The translations under genes were made by a program, and so were the position numbers. Shown here piece after piece: positions 46,492-55,700 of a stretch of DNA of 64,000 nucleotides (within the stretch, counting starts at the first letter, position 1; every line of letters starts with the position of its first letter). The stretch is from the NCBI GenBank assembly GCA_900545225.1, contig UQXZ01000001.1, positions 62,001-126,000 of the forward strand, read 5' to 3'. The stretch is from an uncultured Eubacteriales bacterium. GTDB taxonomy: Bacteria; Bacillota; Clostridia; Lachnospirales; Lachnospiraceae. The notes under the pieces were generated by a model. It had not been told where the DNA came from, did no database searches, and was given only the letters and a program-made list of their open reading frames with translations.

Positions 46492-46515
46492 CATAGGTTT
46501 ATTTTCGTATTAACT

Positions 46516-47106
46516 TTAAATGAATCGCTCCTTCTTTTTTGCAAATTGCATCTGTCCTTTTTTCGCAGCCTCGATCTGCGGAAGGAACAGCGCCCGCTCA
46601 TTAAAAATCATATAGTTGTTCAGCGCCAGAATAGACAGGTGTACATACGGCGCTACTTCCTCTTTGGTGCAGCCGAGAATCTCGGCAATCCGCTCCGTGT
46701 AGTTAGGGTAGCGTCCCGCCAACTGAACCAGATACGGCTTTGCCTTCTCTCCGTATTCCTGCGACACACATACGCTGACCAGAAAACGCATAACTGGGGA
46801 CAGTTCATCCGCAAGAGTGACGAGATGGTCCATCATATTGGCCACATCATTAATATTTTCAAGGACAATGCTGAACGCACTCTGTTCAATACGGGAAATC
46901 GCTTCTTCGGCACAAGCCAGAACCATCTCTTCTTTTGTGTCAAAATAGTAATAGATCCCGCCGTTTTGCAGATTGTTTGCATTGCAGAGGTCTGTGGTAG
47001 TCGTTACCGTCAGCCCTTTTTCAACAAAGCAGTCAAGGCATATACCGATGATTTCCTTCGTCCTCTCAGCCTTCTTTGATGTTTTATCAAGTACTGACTT
47101 GAAAAT
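46516..47106 (-). CDS. TetR-family regulator, N-terminus uncertain
   Basis: Typical TetR layout of about 195 residues: helix-turn-helix TKEIIGICLDCFVEKGLTVTTTTDLC and GGIYYYFDTKEEM, followed by an all-helical ligand domain. The open frame runs to 47148, but that part overlaps the tnpV terminator and has no ribosome binding site. No ATG lies between there and the HTH in a good context, so the true start may be a rare codon near 47100 or may have been lost. It precedes the surface gene by 85 bp in the same direction, the place MerR occupies by function in island 1. Confidence 0.8.
   Translation of the reverse strand: MFKSVLDKTSKKAERTKEIIGICLDCFVEKGLTVTTTTDLCNANNLQNGGIYYYFDTKEEMVLACAEEAISRIEQSAFSIVLENINDVANMMDHLVTLADELSPVMRFLVSVCVSQEYGEKAKPYLVQLAGRYPNYTERIAEILGCTKEEVAPYVHLSILALNNYMIFNERALFLPQIEAAKKGQMQFAKKKERFI
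47087..47102. promoter_or_regulatory. inverted repeat at the tetR start
   Basis: TCAAGT-ACTG-ACTTGA, a 6-4-6 inverted repeat at the likely tetR promoter or start; a candidate autoregulatory operator. Confidence 0.4.
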
Positions 47107-47133
47107 AATACAAATTAAATGAAAAAACATTAG

Positions 47134-47164
47134 AAAAGCCGCCGTCACTTGACAGCAGCCTTTT
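47134..47164 (-). terminator. terminator of tnpV
   Basis: AAAAGCCGCCGTC-ACTT-GACAGCAGCCTTTT stem with G-T pairs, 11 bp past the tnpV stop. Confidence 0.75.
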
Positions 47165-47174
47165 CGATAGCGTG

Positions 47175-47552
47175 TTATGCATAAGTCAAATCGTTTGAAA
47201 CAATCTCCATAGCGGCGTTGCGGATGTTATTCATCTTCTGTAACCACAGCATTTGGTTTTCCGCTTTGAACGCTTCCGTTACGCCTTCCTTTTCGGCGAG
47301 TTCTTTTACCAGCCGAGGGAACATTTCCTCTGCCTGCCGATCAATGTCGGCAAGATAACTGTTCAGCTTGCCGCTTGTCAGCAGAATGTAGTAACGTACC
47401 CTGTGATACTGCTTCAGATACCGCAAATGCCGCTGTCCCAATATGCCGATATACGCCGTTCTTTCTTCGGGCAGTTTCAGGCAGGGAAGATAGTAATCAC
47501 CCTGCAGTTCATGCCAAAGCCCGTTTTTCTCGTTATAAATGTACTTATCCAT
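47175..47552 (-). CDS. tnpV: TnpV, transposon-encoded protein
   Basis: An intact 125-residue TnpV, an accessory protein of Tn4451/Tn4453-type mobilizable transposons. Family-typical segments are GDYYLPCLKLPEE, IGILGQRHLRYLKQY, TSGKLNSYLADIDRQAEEM and KAENQMLWLQKMNNI. Role unknown beyond association with these elements. The ATG at 47552 is chosen because TTGGAGGATTACAAA stands before it; the earlier TTG would swallow that site. It is the complete version of the fragment at 10278-10406. Confidence 0.93.
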   Translation of the reverse strand: MDKYIYNEKNGLWHELQGDYYLPCLKLPEERTAYIGILGQRHLRYLKQYHRVRYYILLTSGKLNSYLADIDRQAEEMFPRLVKELAEKEGVTEAFKAENQMLWLQKMNNIRNAAMEIVSNDLTYA

Positions 47553-47590
47553 TTTGTAATCCTCCAATATGATTGATTTTACCTACAATC

Positions 47591-47653
47591 CAATCATTCC
47601 GGCCGATTACAAAAGCCAAAGGGAGAGGACTTCCTTACGAAGCCTCTCCCTTC
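47591..47653. repeat. 63-bp two-hairpin dispersed repeat, copy B
   Basis: Stem GGGAGAGG-ACTTCCTTACGAAG-CCTCTCCC plus an upstream AATC...GATT arm. It matches copy A at 18366-18428 at 56 of 63 positions, with compensatory changes in the main stem. Confidence 0.8.
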
Positions 47654-47668
47654 GGCCTAAGCTTTTTT
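47608..47668. repeat. right inverted repeat of island 2
   Basis: Ends GGCCTAAGCTTTTTT (47654-47668), the exact complement of the AAAAAAGCTTAGGCC at the left end (42955-42969). Inner hairpin and TACAAAAGCC also align to the left copy in inverted orientation. Confidence 0.75.
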
Positions 47669-47734
47669 ATGCTTTAACATCTGCCACTGAGCTTTTTGCG
47701 CTTTCACTTCTGCTATCACATTTTTAACAATCAA

Positions 47735-48562
47735 TTACTGTCCATTATTTATTGTCTTGGCAATTCCATTTAATAAGAATGGGAAGTAAGCTTTTCTTAT
47801 TGTATAACCGTCAGCTGTGTAGTCATCATTTAAATAACCATTGTTCTTTTTAAATGGTGCTGTAATGTCAATGTAGTTGGCACCTGCTGCAGTTGTCTTT
47901 GTTGAAAGTGCTGTATTAAGAGCATCAACATCCTTCTCTGTATGGTATGTACCATTTGAGATTTCAAGATCCTGTGTAATTGGCATCATTGAAACAACAT
48001 AAATAGTAGTATCCGGTAATGCCTCCTTTAACTTTGTAACAAGTTCAGTTACCGCATCCGATGTAGTTTCAGCATTTCTGCCATTTCCAAAATTAAGATC
48101 ATTTCTTCCGTAGTTGATAAATACCTTTTTAGGATTTAAAGCCTTAACTTTATCTACACTTGCAAGTCCATCTTCAGTCTTTGCACCTTCCTTGGCAAAT
48201 ACTCTTGACTGATCAATTAAGCTATATCCTGCTAAGTAGTCGAATAAGTCATCACCGATAAATGCAGAATCCTGGAAAACTCCTTGATTTACAAAGTCTT
48301 CAGCTGCAACTGTACCTGAAAGCTTAAAAATCTGTCCTTCAAGATTTGAAGGTGCAGCTGTTGTAGTTTCTGCAGTTTCTGTTGTCTCCTCTTTATCAGT
48401 TTTAGCAGGAGCACCTGAACCCCCACCGCCAAATACAACAGCGAGAACAATGGCAACTATACCACCGGCAACGCATATTGCAGTGATTATCCATTTACCG
48501 AACTTACTCCACCATCTTTTGTTCTTATTGAGAGTTATTTGATCTTTATTAATGTCGCTCAT
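47735..48562 (-). CDS. membrane-anchored SGNH-hydrolase-like protein, catalytic residues altered
   Basis: About 275 residues: a short cytosolic start, one membrane helix (WIITAICVAGGIVAIVLAVV, about 22-42), a Thr/Glu linker, then an extracellular SGNH/GDSL-like domain. Block I reads FIGDDLFDYL where GDS is expected, so the nucleophile Ser is Asp. Block III INYGRNDL keeps the Asn. Block V reads DGYTIRKAYF, without the usual DxxH. It is therefore probably a non-catalytic binding domain or a changed enzyme. The start is ATG 48562 (GAAAGGGGAGAAT upstream). Single gene next to island 2. Confidence 0.75.
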   Translation of the reverse strand: MSDINKDQITLNKNKRWWSKFGKWIITAICVAGGIVAIVLAVVFGGGGSGAPAKTDKEETTETAETTTAAPSNLEGQIFKLSGTVAAEDFVNQGVFQDSAFIGDDLFDYLAGYSLIDQSRVFAKEGAKTEDGLASVDKVKALNPKKVFINYGRNDLNFGNGRNAETTSDAVTELVTKLKEALPDTTIYVVSMMPITQDLEISNGTYHTEKDVDALNTALSTKTTAAGANYIDITAPFKKNNGYLNDDYTADGYTIRKAYFPFLLNGIAKTINNGQ

Positions 48563-48612
48563 ATTCTCCCCTTTCTCATATAACATAAAAGATATGTCAT
48601 GTAACTGTTATG

Positions 48613-50454
48613 TTAGTGAAAATAATTATATACTGCCTGTGCCACTGTGGCGGTCATTCCGTCAACCTTTAAAAGTTCATCCACATCTGCATTTCTTATC
48701 TTGTCGATATCCATAAAATATTTCATAAGAGCCTTTCGTCTGGCAGGTCCCACTCCTTTTATATCGTCTAAAACGGAATTAATCTGAACCTTGGAACGGA
48801 GCTTCTTATGATATTCTATTGCAAATCTGTGGGCTTCATCCTGTATTCTTGTAATAAGCTTAAATCCTTCAGATCTTGTGCTTATTGGCATTTCCACATT
48901 GTTATAATATAAGCCTCTTGTACTGTGGGTGTCGTCCTTTACCATACCGGCAACAGGAATGTGAAGATTTAATTCCTTAAGCACCTTAAGGCAGATATTG
49001 ACCTGTCCCCTTCCACCGTCCATTAAAATAATATCCGGCAGCTTGGAAAAGCTGGTTTTGCTGTCGCCTTCGCTCTGTTCCACAATGGCTCTGCTAAATC
49101 TTCTTGTAAGAACTTCCTTCATACTTGCATAATCGTCCGGCCCCTTAACCGTCTTAATCTTAAAACGACGGTAATCATTTTTCTTAGGTCTTCCGTCCTC
49201 AAATACAACCATGGAACCTACAGATTCCACACCATTGGTATTGGAAATGTCATAGGCTTCAGCTCTGGAAATATGGTCAATCCCAAGAATATCAGCTATT
49301 TCCTGCATTGCACCTGTGGTTTTGGCCTCTTCTCTCTTAATGCGTTCCGCATCCTTTTCAAGAATTAAAAGAGCATTTTCCTTAGCCATGGTAACAAGCT
49401 TTTCGTGAAATCCCTTTTTAGGTGTAATAATTACAACTTTTTTCTTTCTTATGGCGGATAACCATTCCTCGATAACTTCCTTATCATCAATGTCCGTCTC
49501 AAGAGAAATGATATCCGGTATATAAGGTGTTCCTCCGTAATATTGCTTCAGGAACTGAGACAATATAATATTGCCGTCATCACCATCTGCCACATCCATT
49601 CGGAAATGATCCCTGCCCAGTAACTTACCGGATCTGATAAAGAATACCGAAACCACACATTCACCATTTTTCATGGCATATGCAATAACATCACGGTCTT
49701 CATTATTGTCACCGGTAATCTTCTGTTTCTGGGTAATCTGTCTAACAAGATCTAATAAATCTCTTGTTTTGGCAGCTTCTTCATATTCCATGGCTTCCGC
49801 CTGTGCCTGCATTTTCTCAGTAAGAGAATCCAGTACAGACTTGTAATTACCTTTAAGGAACTTAATAACCTCATCAATCTGGGCTCTGTATTCCTCTTCA
49901 GTAATCATACCGCTTGCACATGGAGCGGAACATTTTCCAATGTGATAGTCCAGACATGGTCTTTCCTTATCAATATCCTGAGGAAGTCTTCTGTTGCATG
50001 TTCTTATCTTATAAAGCCTGCACAGTAAATCAATTGTCTCCTTTACTGCATAGGCTGAAGTATAAGGCCCGAAATATTTATTGGAATCATGCTTTGCATC
50101 TCGTGAAAACATAACCCTTGGATACTTTTCCTTAACCGTTACTTTGATAAACGGATAGGTCTTATCATCCGTGAGCATAGTGTTGTATTTCGGTCTGTGC
50201 TCCTTGATAAGATTAGATTCCAGTACAAGTGCCTCAAGCTCCGTATCAGTCACAATATATTCAAATCTCGTAATATGAGTGACCATATACTCAATTTTCT
50301 GAGAATGCTTTTTGCTGTTCTGAAAATATTGCTTTACTCTTCGCTTAAGTATCTTGGCTTTTCCAACATATATTATTTCATCATTTTCACCATGCATAAT
50401 ATATATTCCGGGCTTTTCGGGAAGCTTTTTTAATTCTTCGTCTATATTAAACAT
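48613..50454 (-). CDS. uvrC: excinuclease ABC subunit C
   Basis: Makes both incisions in nucleotide excision repair. The 613 residues have the GIY-YIG domain (PEKPGIYIMHGENDEIIYVGKA, near 13-35), a four-cysteine region (CNRRLPQDIDKERPC...CSAPC, near 155-180), UVR domain (TEKMQAQAEAMEYEEAAKTRD), RNase H-like endonuclease domain (AEAYDISNTNG, IILMDGGRGQ) and C-terminal helix-hairpin-helix pair (IKGVGPARRKALMKYF). Full length. uvrA and uvrB are not here. Confidence 0.97.
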   Translation of the reverse strand: MFNIDEELKKLPEKPGIYIMHGENDEIIYVGKAKILKRRVKQYFQNSKKHSQKIEYMVTHITRFEYIVTDTELEALVLESNLIKEHRPKYNTMLTDDKTYPFIKVTVKEKYPRVMFSRDAKHDSNKYFGPYTSAYAVKETIDLLCRLYKIRTCNRRLPQDIDKERPCLDYHIGKCSAPCASGMITEEEYRAQIDEVIKFLKGNYKSVLDSLTEKMQAQAEAMEYEEAAKTRDLLDLVRQITQKQKITGDNNEDRDVIAYAMKNGECVVSVFFIRSGKLLGRDHFRMDVADGDDGNIILSQFLKQYYGGTPYIPDIISLETDIDDKEVIEEWLSAIRKKKVVIITPKKGFHEKLVTMAKENALLILEKDAERIKREEAKTTGAMQEIADILGIDHISRAEAYDISNTNGVESVGSMVVFEDGRPKKNDYRRFKIKTVKGPDDYASMKEVLTRRFSRAIVEQSEGDSKTSFSKLPDIILMDGGRGQVNICLKVLKELNLHIPVAGMVKDDTHSTRGLYYNNVEMPISTRSEGFKLITRIQDEAHRFAIEYHKKLRSKVQINSVLDDIKGVGPARRKALMKYFMDIDKIRNADVDELLKVDGMTATVAQAVYNYFH

Positions 50455-50499
50455 TTTAAATATTAAATATATTTTAAATATTTTCGTTAAAAATTCTGA

Positions 50500-52485
50500 T
50501 TATAAAATATCCTTACATGTGTTTACGATATTTTCTGATGTAAATCCAAAATGCTCGAAAAGCTGGCCTGCAGGAGCAGATTCACCAAATCTGTCGATTG
50601 CAACATTTGCTCCGTCAAGACCTGTATATTTAGCCCATCCAAAGCTTGAAAGTGCTTCAACAGAAACTCTCTTTCTACAAGCATCAGGAAGTACGCTTTC
50701 CTTGTATTCCTTAGACTGTTTCTCGAAAAGATCCATACATGGAACACTTACAACTCTTACATCAACGCCGTCAGCTCTTAACTTATCAGCTGCTTCAACA
50801 GTGATTCCGATTTCAGAACCGCTTGACATAAGGATAAGTTCAGGAACTTCATTCTTTGAATCCTGTAAAATATATGCACCCTTGCTGATGTCTGCAGATG
50901 ATGTATCCTGTTGTGCTAAGTTCTGTCTTGAAAGAACAAGGATAACAGGCTCATTCTTGCTTTCCATTGCATACTTCCATGCAGCAGCTGTTTCTCTTCT
51001 GTCACATGGTCTCATTACACTTACGCCAGGCATTGCTCTGAACTGTGCAAGCTGCTCGATTGGCTCATGAGTAGGTCCGTCTTCACCAACACCGATACTG
51101 TCATGTGTAAATACATATGTGATAGGAAGCTTCATAAGAGCTGCAACTCTGATCATTGGCTTTAAGTAGTCACTGAATACAAAGAATGTAGAAGCGAATA
51201 CTCTGAGTCCGCCGTAAAGTGCAATACCGTTAACGATAGCGCCCATAGCCTGCTCTCTTACACCAAAATGAAGGTTACATCCCTCATAGCTGTCATGACC
51301 GAAATCGCCTGCACCCTTCATGTATGTTTTGTTAGATGGAGCAAGGTCAGCTGAACCACCGATAAGGTTAGGCATATGCTCCTTGATCTTGTTAAGGATT
51401 ACACCTGAAGAGCTTCTTGTAGCCTCAGCTTTTTCAGCATTTGCATTGTAATCTTCACTTGCAAATAACTCATCAAGATTATATCCGTTGTGGTACTCAT
51501 CCCACTTTGTCTTTAATTCAGGATACTCAGCTGCATACTTCTCAAATAAAGCATTCCACTCGGCTTCACTTTCAGCACCCTTCTTCATCTTCTCTTCGTA
51601 GTTCTTGTATACTTCATCAGGAACTGCAAATGCTTCTTCAAGAGGCCAGTTTAAATCCTTTCTCATCTGAGCAATGTTGTCATCACCGAGAGGTGAACCG
51701 TGACAGTCAGCTGTACCTGCAACATTTGGACAACCATATCCGATTGTTGTGCTGATGTTGATAAATGAAGGTCTCTTTGTATCAGCCTTAGCCATTTCAA
51801 TGGCCTTTCTGATCATTTCGACGTTGTTACCGTCAGATACAGTAATTGTCTGGAAACCGAAAGCTTCCATTCTCTGATTTACATTTTCAGCGAATACGTT
51901 ATCTGTGCTGCCTTCGATACAGATCTTATTTGAATCGTAAAGTACGATAAGCTTATCAAGTCCGAGCGTGCCTGCAAGTGAAAATGCTTCTGATGAAACA
52001 CCTTCCATCATACATCCGTCACCACCGAGTACATATGTGTAATTATCAACGATTGGATATCCAGGCTTGTTAAATACAGATGCCATGTGCTTTTCAGCCA
52101 TAGCCATACCAACTGCCATACCCATACCCTGTCCAAGAGGACCTGTTGTAGCTTCTACACCAACTGTATAGCCATACTCAGGATGTCCTGGTGTCTTTGA
52201 ATCCATCTGTCTGAAGTTCTTAAGATCTTCAATTGTAAGGCCGTAACCTGTTAAATGAAGAAGTGAGTAAAGAAGCATAGATCCATGTCCGCCTGAGAGA
52301 ATAAATCTGTCTCTGCCTGCCCACTCAGGGTTCTTTGGATTGTGCTTCATGTTGTTTGCAAATAATTCATATCCAATGGCTGCACAACCGAGTGGAAGTC
52401 CCGGATGTCCTGAATTAGCCTTCTGGATTGCATCTGCTGATAAAAAACGAATTGCATTAATTGATAATTCATCTATATTACTCAT
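50500..52485 (-). CDS. tkt: transketolase
   Basis: Moves two-carbon units between sugar phosphates in the pentose phosphate pathway with thiamine diphosphate; supplies erythrose-4-P to AroF. At 661 residues it is full length. Motifs are SINAIRFLSADAIQKANSGHPG, the TPP-binding GDGCMMEGVSSEAFSLAG (near 155), TPP-acidic EQAMGAIVNG and THDSIGVGEDGPTHEPIEQL. I chose ATG 52485 because GGAGGAAAAT precedes it and the protein then begins at the conserved domain. Single gene. Confidence 0.96.
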   Translation of the reverse strand: MSNIDELSINAIRFLSADAIQKANSGHPGLPLGCAAIGYELFANNMKHNPKNPEWAGRDRFILSGGHGSMLLYSLLHLTGYGLTIEDLKNFRQMDSKTPGHPEYGYTVGVEATTGPLGQGMGMAVGMAMAEKHMASVFNKPGYPIVDNYTYVLGGDGCMMEGVSSEAFSLAGTLGLDKLIVLYDSNKICIEGSTDNVFAENVNQRMEAFGFQTITVSDGNNVEMIRKAIEMAKADTKRPSFINISTTIGYGCPNVAGTADCHGSPLGDDNIAQMRKDLNWPLEEAFAVPDEVYKNYEEKMKKGAESEAEWNALFEKYAAEYPELKTKWDEYHNGYNLDELFASEDYNANAEKAEATRSSSGVILNKIKEHMPNLIGGSADLAPSNKTYMKGAGDFGHDSYEGCNLHFGVREQAMGAIVNGIALYGGLRVFASTFFVFSDYLKPMIRVAALMKLPITYVFTHDSIGVGEDGPTHEPIEQLAQFRAMPGVSVMRPCDRRETAAAWKYAMESKNEPVILVLSRQNLAQQDTSSADISKGAYILQDSKNEVPELILMSSGSEIGITVEAADKLRADGVDVRVVSVPCMDLFEKQSKEYKESVLPDACRKRVSVEALSSFGWAKYTGLDGANVAIDRFGESAPAGQLFEHFGFTSENIVNTCKDIL

Positions 52486-52600
52486 ATTTTCCTCCGAAAA
52501 ATAAAGTTTATTCAGTTCACATGTATACATGATTTTTATTACACATTTACCTTACTTTATCATATATTTTTAGCACTCAAATTGCAAATAATTTCCCCAT

Positions 52601-52638
52601 AAAAAACAGCCGCAGGCAATGCCCACGGCTGATTTTTT
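52601..52638 (-). terminator. terminator of the 1327-residue protein gene
   Basis: AAAAAACAGCCG / CGGCTGATTTTTT stem with an extra GGC/GCC pair, 75 bp past the stop. Confidence 0.85.
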
Positions 52639-52712
52639 GTTATATCTGATTAATTGATTAAATTTACTCTGAATATAGTCATAAAAATCTAAAAATATTC
52701 ACAGGAATATCA

Positions 52713-55700
52713 TCAAATCTTAATATCTTCGTCAGTGAGTTCCTTATTGTCAGCAATTTTCTTCTTTCTGCCAAATAGTCCGCCACCCTTAGATGTTCTC
52801 TTCTTGTTATGTGCAATTGCACGATCAACTAAGTCATTAATTTCATCCATTGATACATTATTATTCTTTGAACGAAGCTTATCAAGTGATAAGTAAAGAA
52901 CTAATAATCCGTCATCACTTACAGTATATCCGTCTCTCTTAGCGATTTCCCTGAAGATATCAACAAGTTCGTTAACAGAATACTGTCTGAGAATAATTCT
53001 GTGATTGAATGTATACTCCATTAAAGGATTGAACTTAAGAAGAACTTCCATTTCAGCATCAGAATCTTCAAGGATAACAAATAATCTGTCTGTATCCTGC
53101 TTTAAGCTCTGAAGTAACTCTTCTGCAACTGCAGGAAGAATGCTTGCAGCATCTTCAATAATGAGAATCTTGCCTCTGAGCTTATCTGCACTGCTGGCAA
53201 AACCGTACTTGTTAAGTGTATCACCTGTAGTCTTAACTACTTTTCTTCTTGTATTAGGATCAATCATGTCGATTGCTCTTGCAATAAGCTTAGCAAATGC
53301 AGTCTTATCTGACATGTTATTTCCTGTAATGATGATGTTACCTGATGAAGAATCCTTCTTAGCAAGTTCTTTTGGAAGATCATTGATGAACTCATGTAAT
53401 TCCTCTGTAACACCAGGAAGATCTACATATGCATCAAAAAGATCCATTACTTTATTTCTTGTTGCATCTGTAATAACAACATTCTGATATGGAACATCAC
53501 TGCCTGCATTATCAGCACTGTTTCTCATTGCCTCTGCAATAGCTTCTCTTGGGATAACTACTGTCTCACCGATTCTTCCGTTAGGAGGAGTCATTTCATC
53601 ATACTGTTCAGGTGCAGCCTGTTCAGATTGCTGAACATCATCAGCCTCTGGTTGAACTTCTGCTTCCAGTTCAACATCTTCAGCTTGCTGTACATCCTCT
53701 GTCTGAACCGGTGTAGCTTCCTGAACATCCTCAACATGAGCATTTTCAGTTTTCGGAATTGTAACATGAACCTGTGGCTGCTCAACTTCATCTTCTTCAG
53801 GTTTTAAATATCCGGGTTCTTTATATCCAGGAATGAAGTCTGACACAGGTGGAATAATTCCCGGATCAATCTTAGACTCCTCATTAGTTTCAGGCTCTGA
53901 AATAGCCGCAAATGTCTCAGCAACAGGTAATTCAACTGTATCACCAGGCATTAACTTAGGTGATACTGAATCCTTTATTTCATCAGCATCAAATGCCTTA
54001 AATGCACTGTCCTTTAATACATCTGATGGAACATTTGAATATTCATAGTTGTCATCATCTTCTATAGAATTTGAATCTACCGGATTCTCTTCGGCAACTG
54101 TCTCAGGCTCTGCTGCAGTTGTATCGACAACTTCTTCCTGTGTATCCTCAGCTGAAGATGCAGTAACTTCTTCCTCAGGAGTTGTCTCTTCTACATTATC
54201 CTTCTCAGCCTCTGGAGCTTCTGATGCAATAACATTAGCTATAGAAGGGATAGCCACTGCCGCTGCAGGAGCTGCAACATCCGGTGTAACACCTTCTGCA
54301 GAAATCTTCTGCTCTTCAACAGGCTCATCTGTGATTTCCTTACCCATGAAGTAATCGTAGAGAACGTTTGCAGCACTTACAACCTTCTTAGGTGCCTTAT
54401 CAATCTGAATGTTAACACTTTCAGGATTAATATCGGCAAATGCTATGGCAAATACCTTAAGCTTATCTTCAGGTGCATCAATGCCCATCTTAACGATTTC
54501 AGCAATTATTTCATTTGTAGATCTTGTATCATCAAGTTCAGCTTCAGGCTGTGCGAAGAATTTCTCCTGAACGTTTACTTCGTTCATTGCCTGCGCCTTA
54601 CCTGTTCTGATATCAAGGTCTGTTCTTGCTGATCTTACAGATAATGCAAATTCTACATTTCTCTTGGCAACTGATTCATTAAATGGTTCACCCGCTTCTC
54701 TTGCGAGACGCTTCTGCTCTTCCATTAACTTATCGTATGCCTTACTCTTGTCTTCAATCTCATCTAATGCTCTTTCAAGTTCAGAAATAGAGAATTCCTT
54801 AGTATTGCGGTCTGCATACTTTCTCTCTCTCTCAGCTTCAATCCATTCTGTGAGATTCATCTGACCTTCAATCTGTTCCTCTTCTTCAGGAACTGCATTT
54901 CCCACTACAGGACTAGCAGCTTCTTCAGACATAATCTTGCTTACGTCAGCACTTAATTCCTCACGAATTCCAAGTCTCTCATGAATCTCAGGTACTGAAA
55001 CAAGGCTTTCAGTACTGATCATGTCAGAATATCCCTTATGTAAGTGCTCTTTAGCACCGTCAATAACACTCTTAAGTGAATCAGAGAAGCCTGAAGTATT
55101 TTCATCTTTGTCAGCTGTTTCTTCAGCAGGTGCATCTTCAGAAGATTCAGCTTCATCAACTGTTTCTGTTTCAGCTGCAACCTCTGAGTTAGCTTCTGTC
55201 TCAGCTGCAGTTTCAGCACTTTCCTCAGCCTCAGCAACAGTTTCTGCATTTACCTCCGTTTCAGCAACGGCTTCAACTTCATCCTGCTTGTCTTCAGCTT
55301 CTGTAGTATCTGCTAATGTATCAGCTATGGCATCTGCAGTGCTTACAGGTGCAGCATCACTCTCATTTAAAGCAGCCTTAATTGCCATTTCAGCAACTAA
55401 TGCATCTGTATGTAATTCATCAGTAGGTTCTTTCTTTTCTTCAAAAGCAAATTCTTCTGCTTCATCTTCGTCCTCTGTATCGTCATCATCGCCAAATACA
55501 TCAGGCTCTTCTTTTTCATCTTCTAAGTCGTTATTGATAAACTTTCTATAGTCATCATTTTCGAATTCAGGTACATACTCTTCGCTGACTGCTGATTCTT
55601 CACCAGCTGCAGGTTCTTCGTTAACTGCCGGTTTCTCATCTGTAATATCAATATTACTCTTAGTAACCTTCTCTTCAACGATTTCCTGAATCTTCTGATC

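Noticed and set aside
55021..55551. 176-codon Ser-rich open frame on the plus strand
   Set aside because: It is the antisense of the acidic Glu/Ala repeat zone of the 1327-residue gene; Ser/Ala richness follows from complementing GAA/GCT codons, and there is no ribosome binding site.
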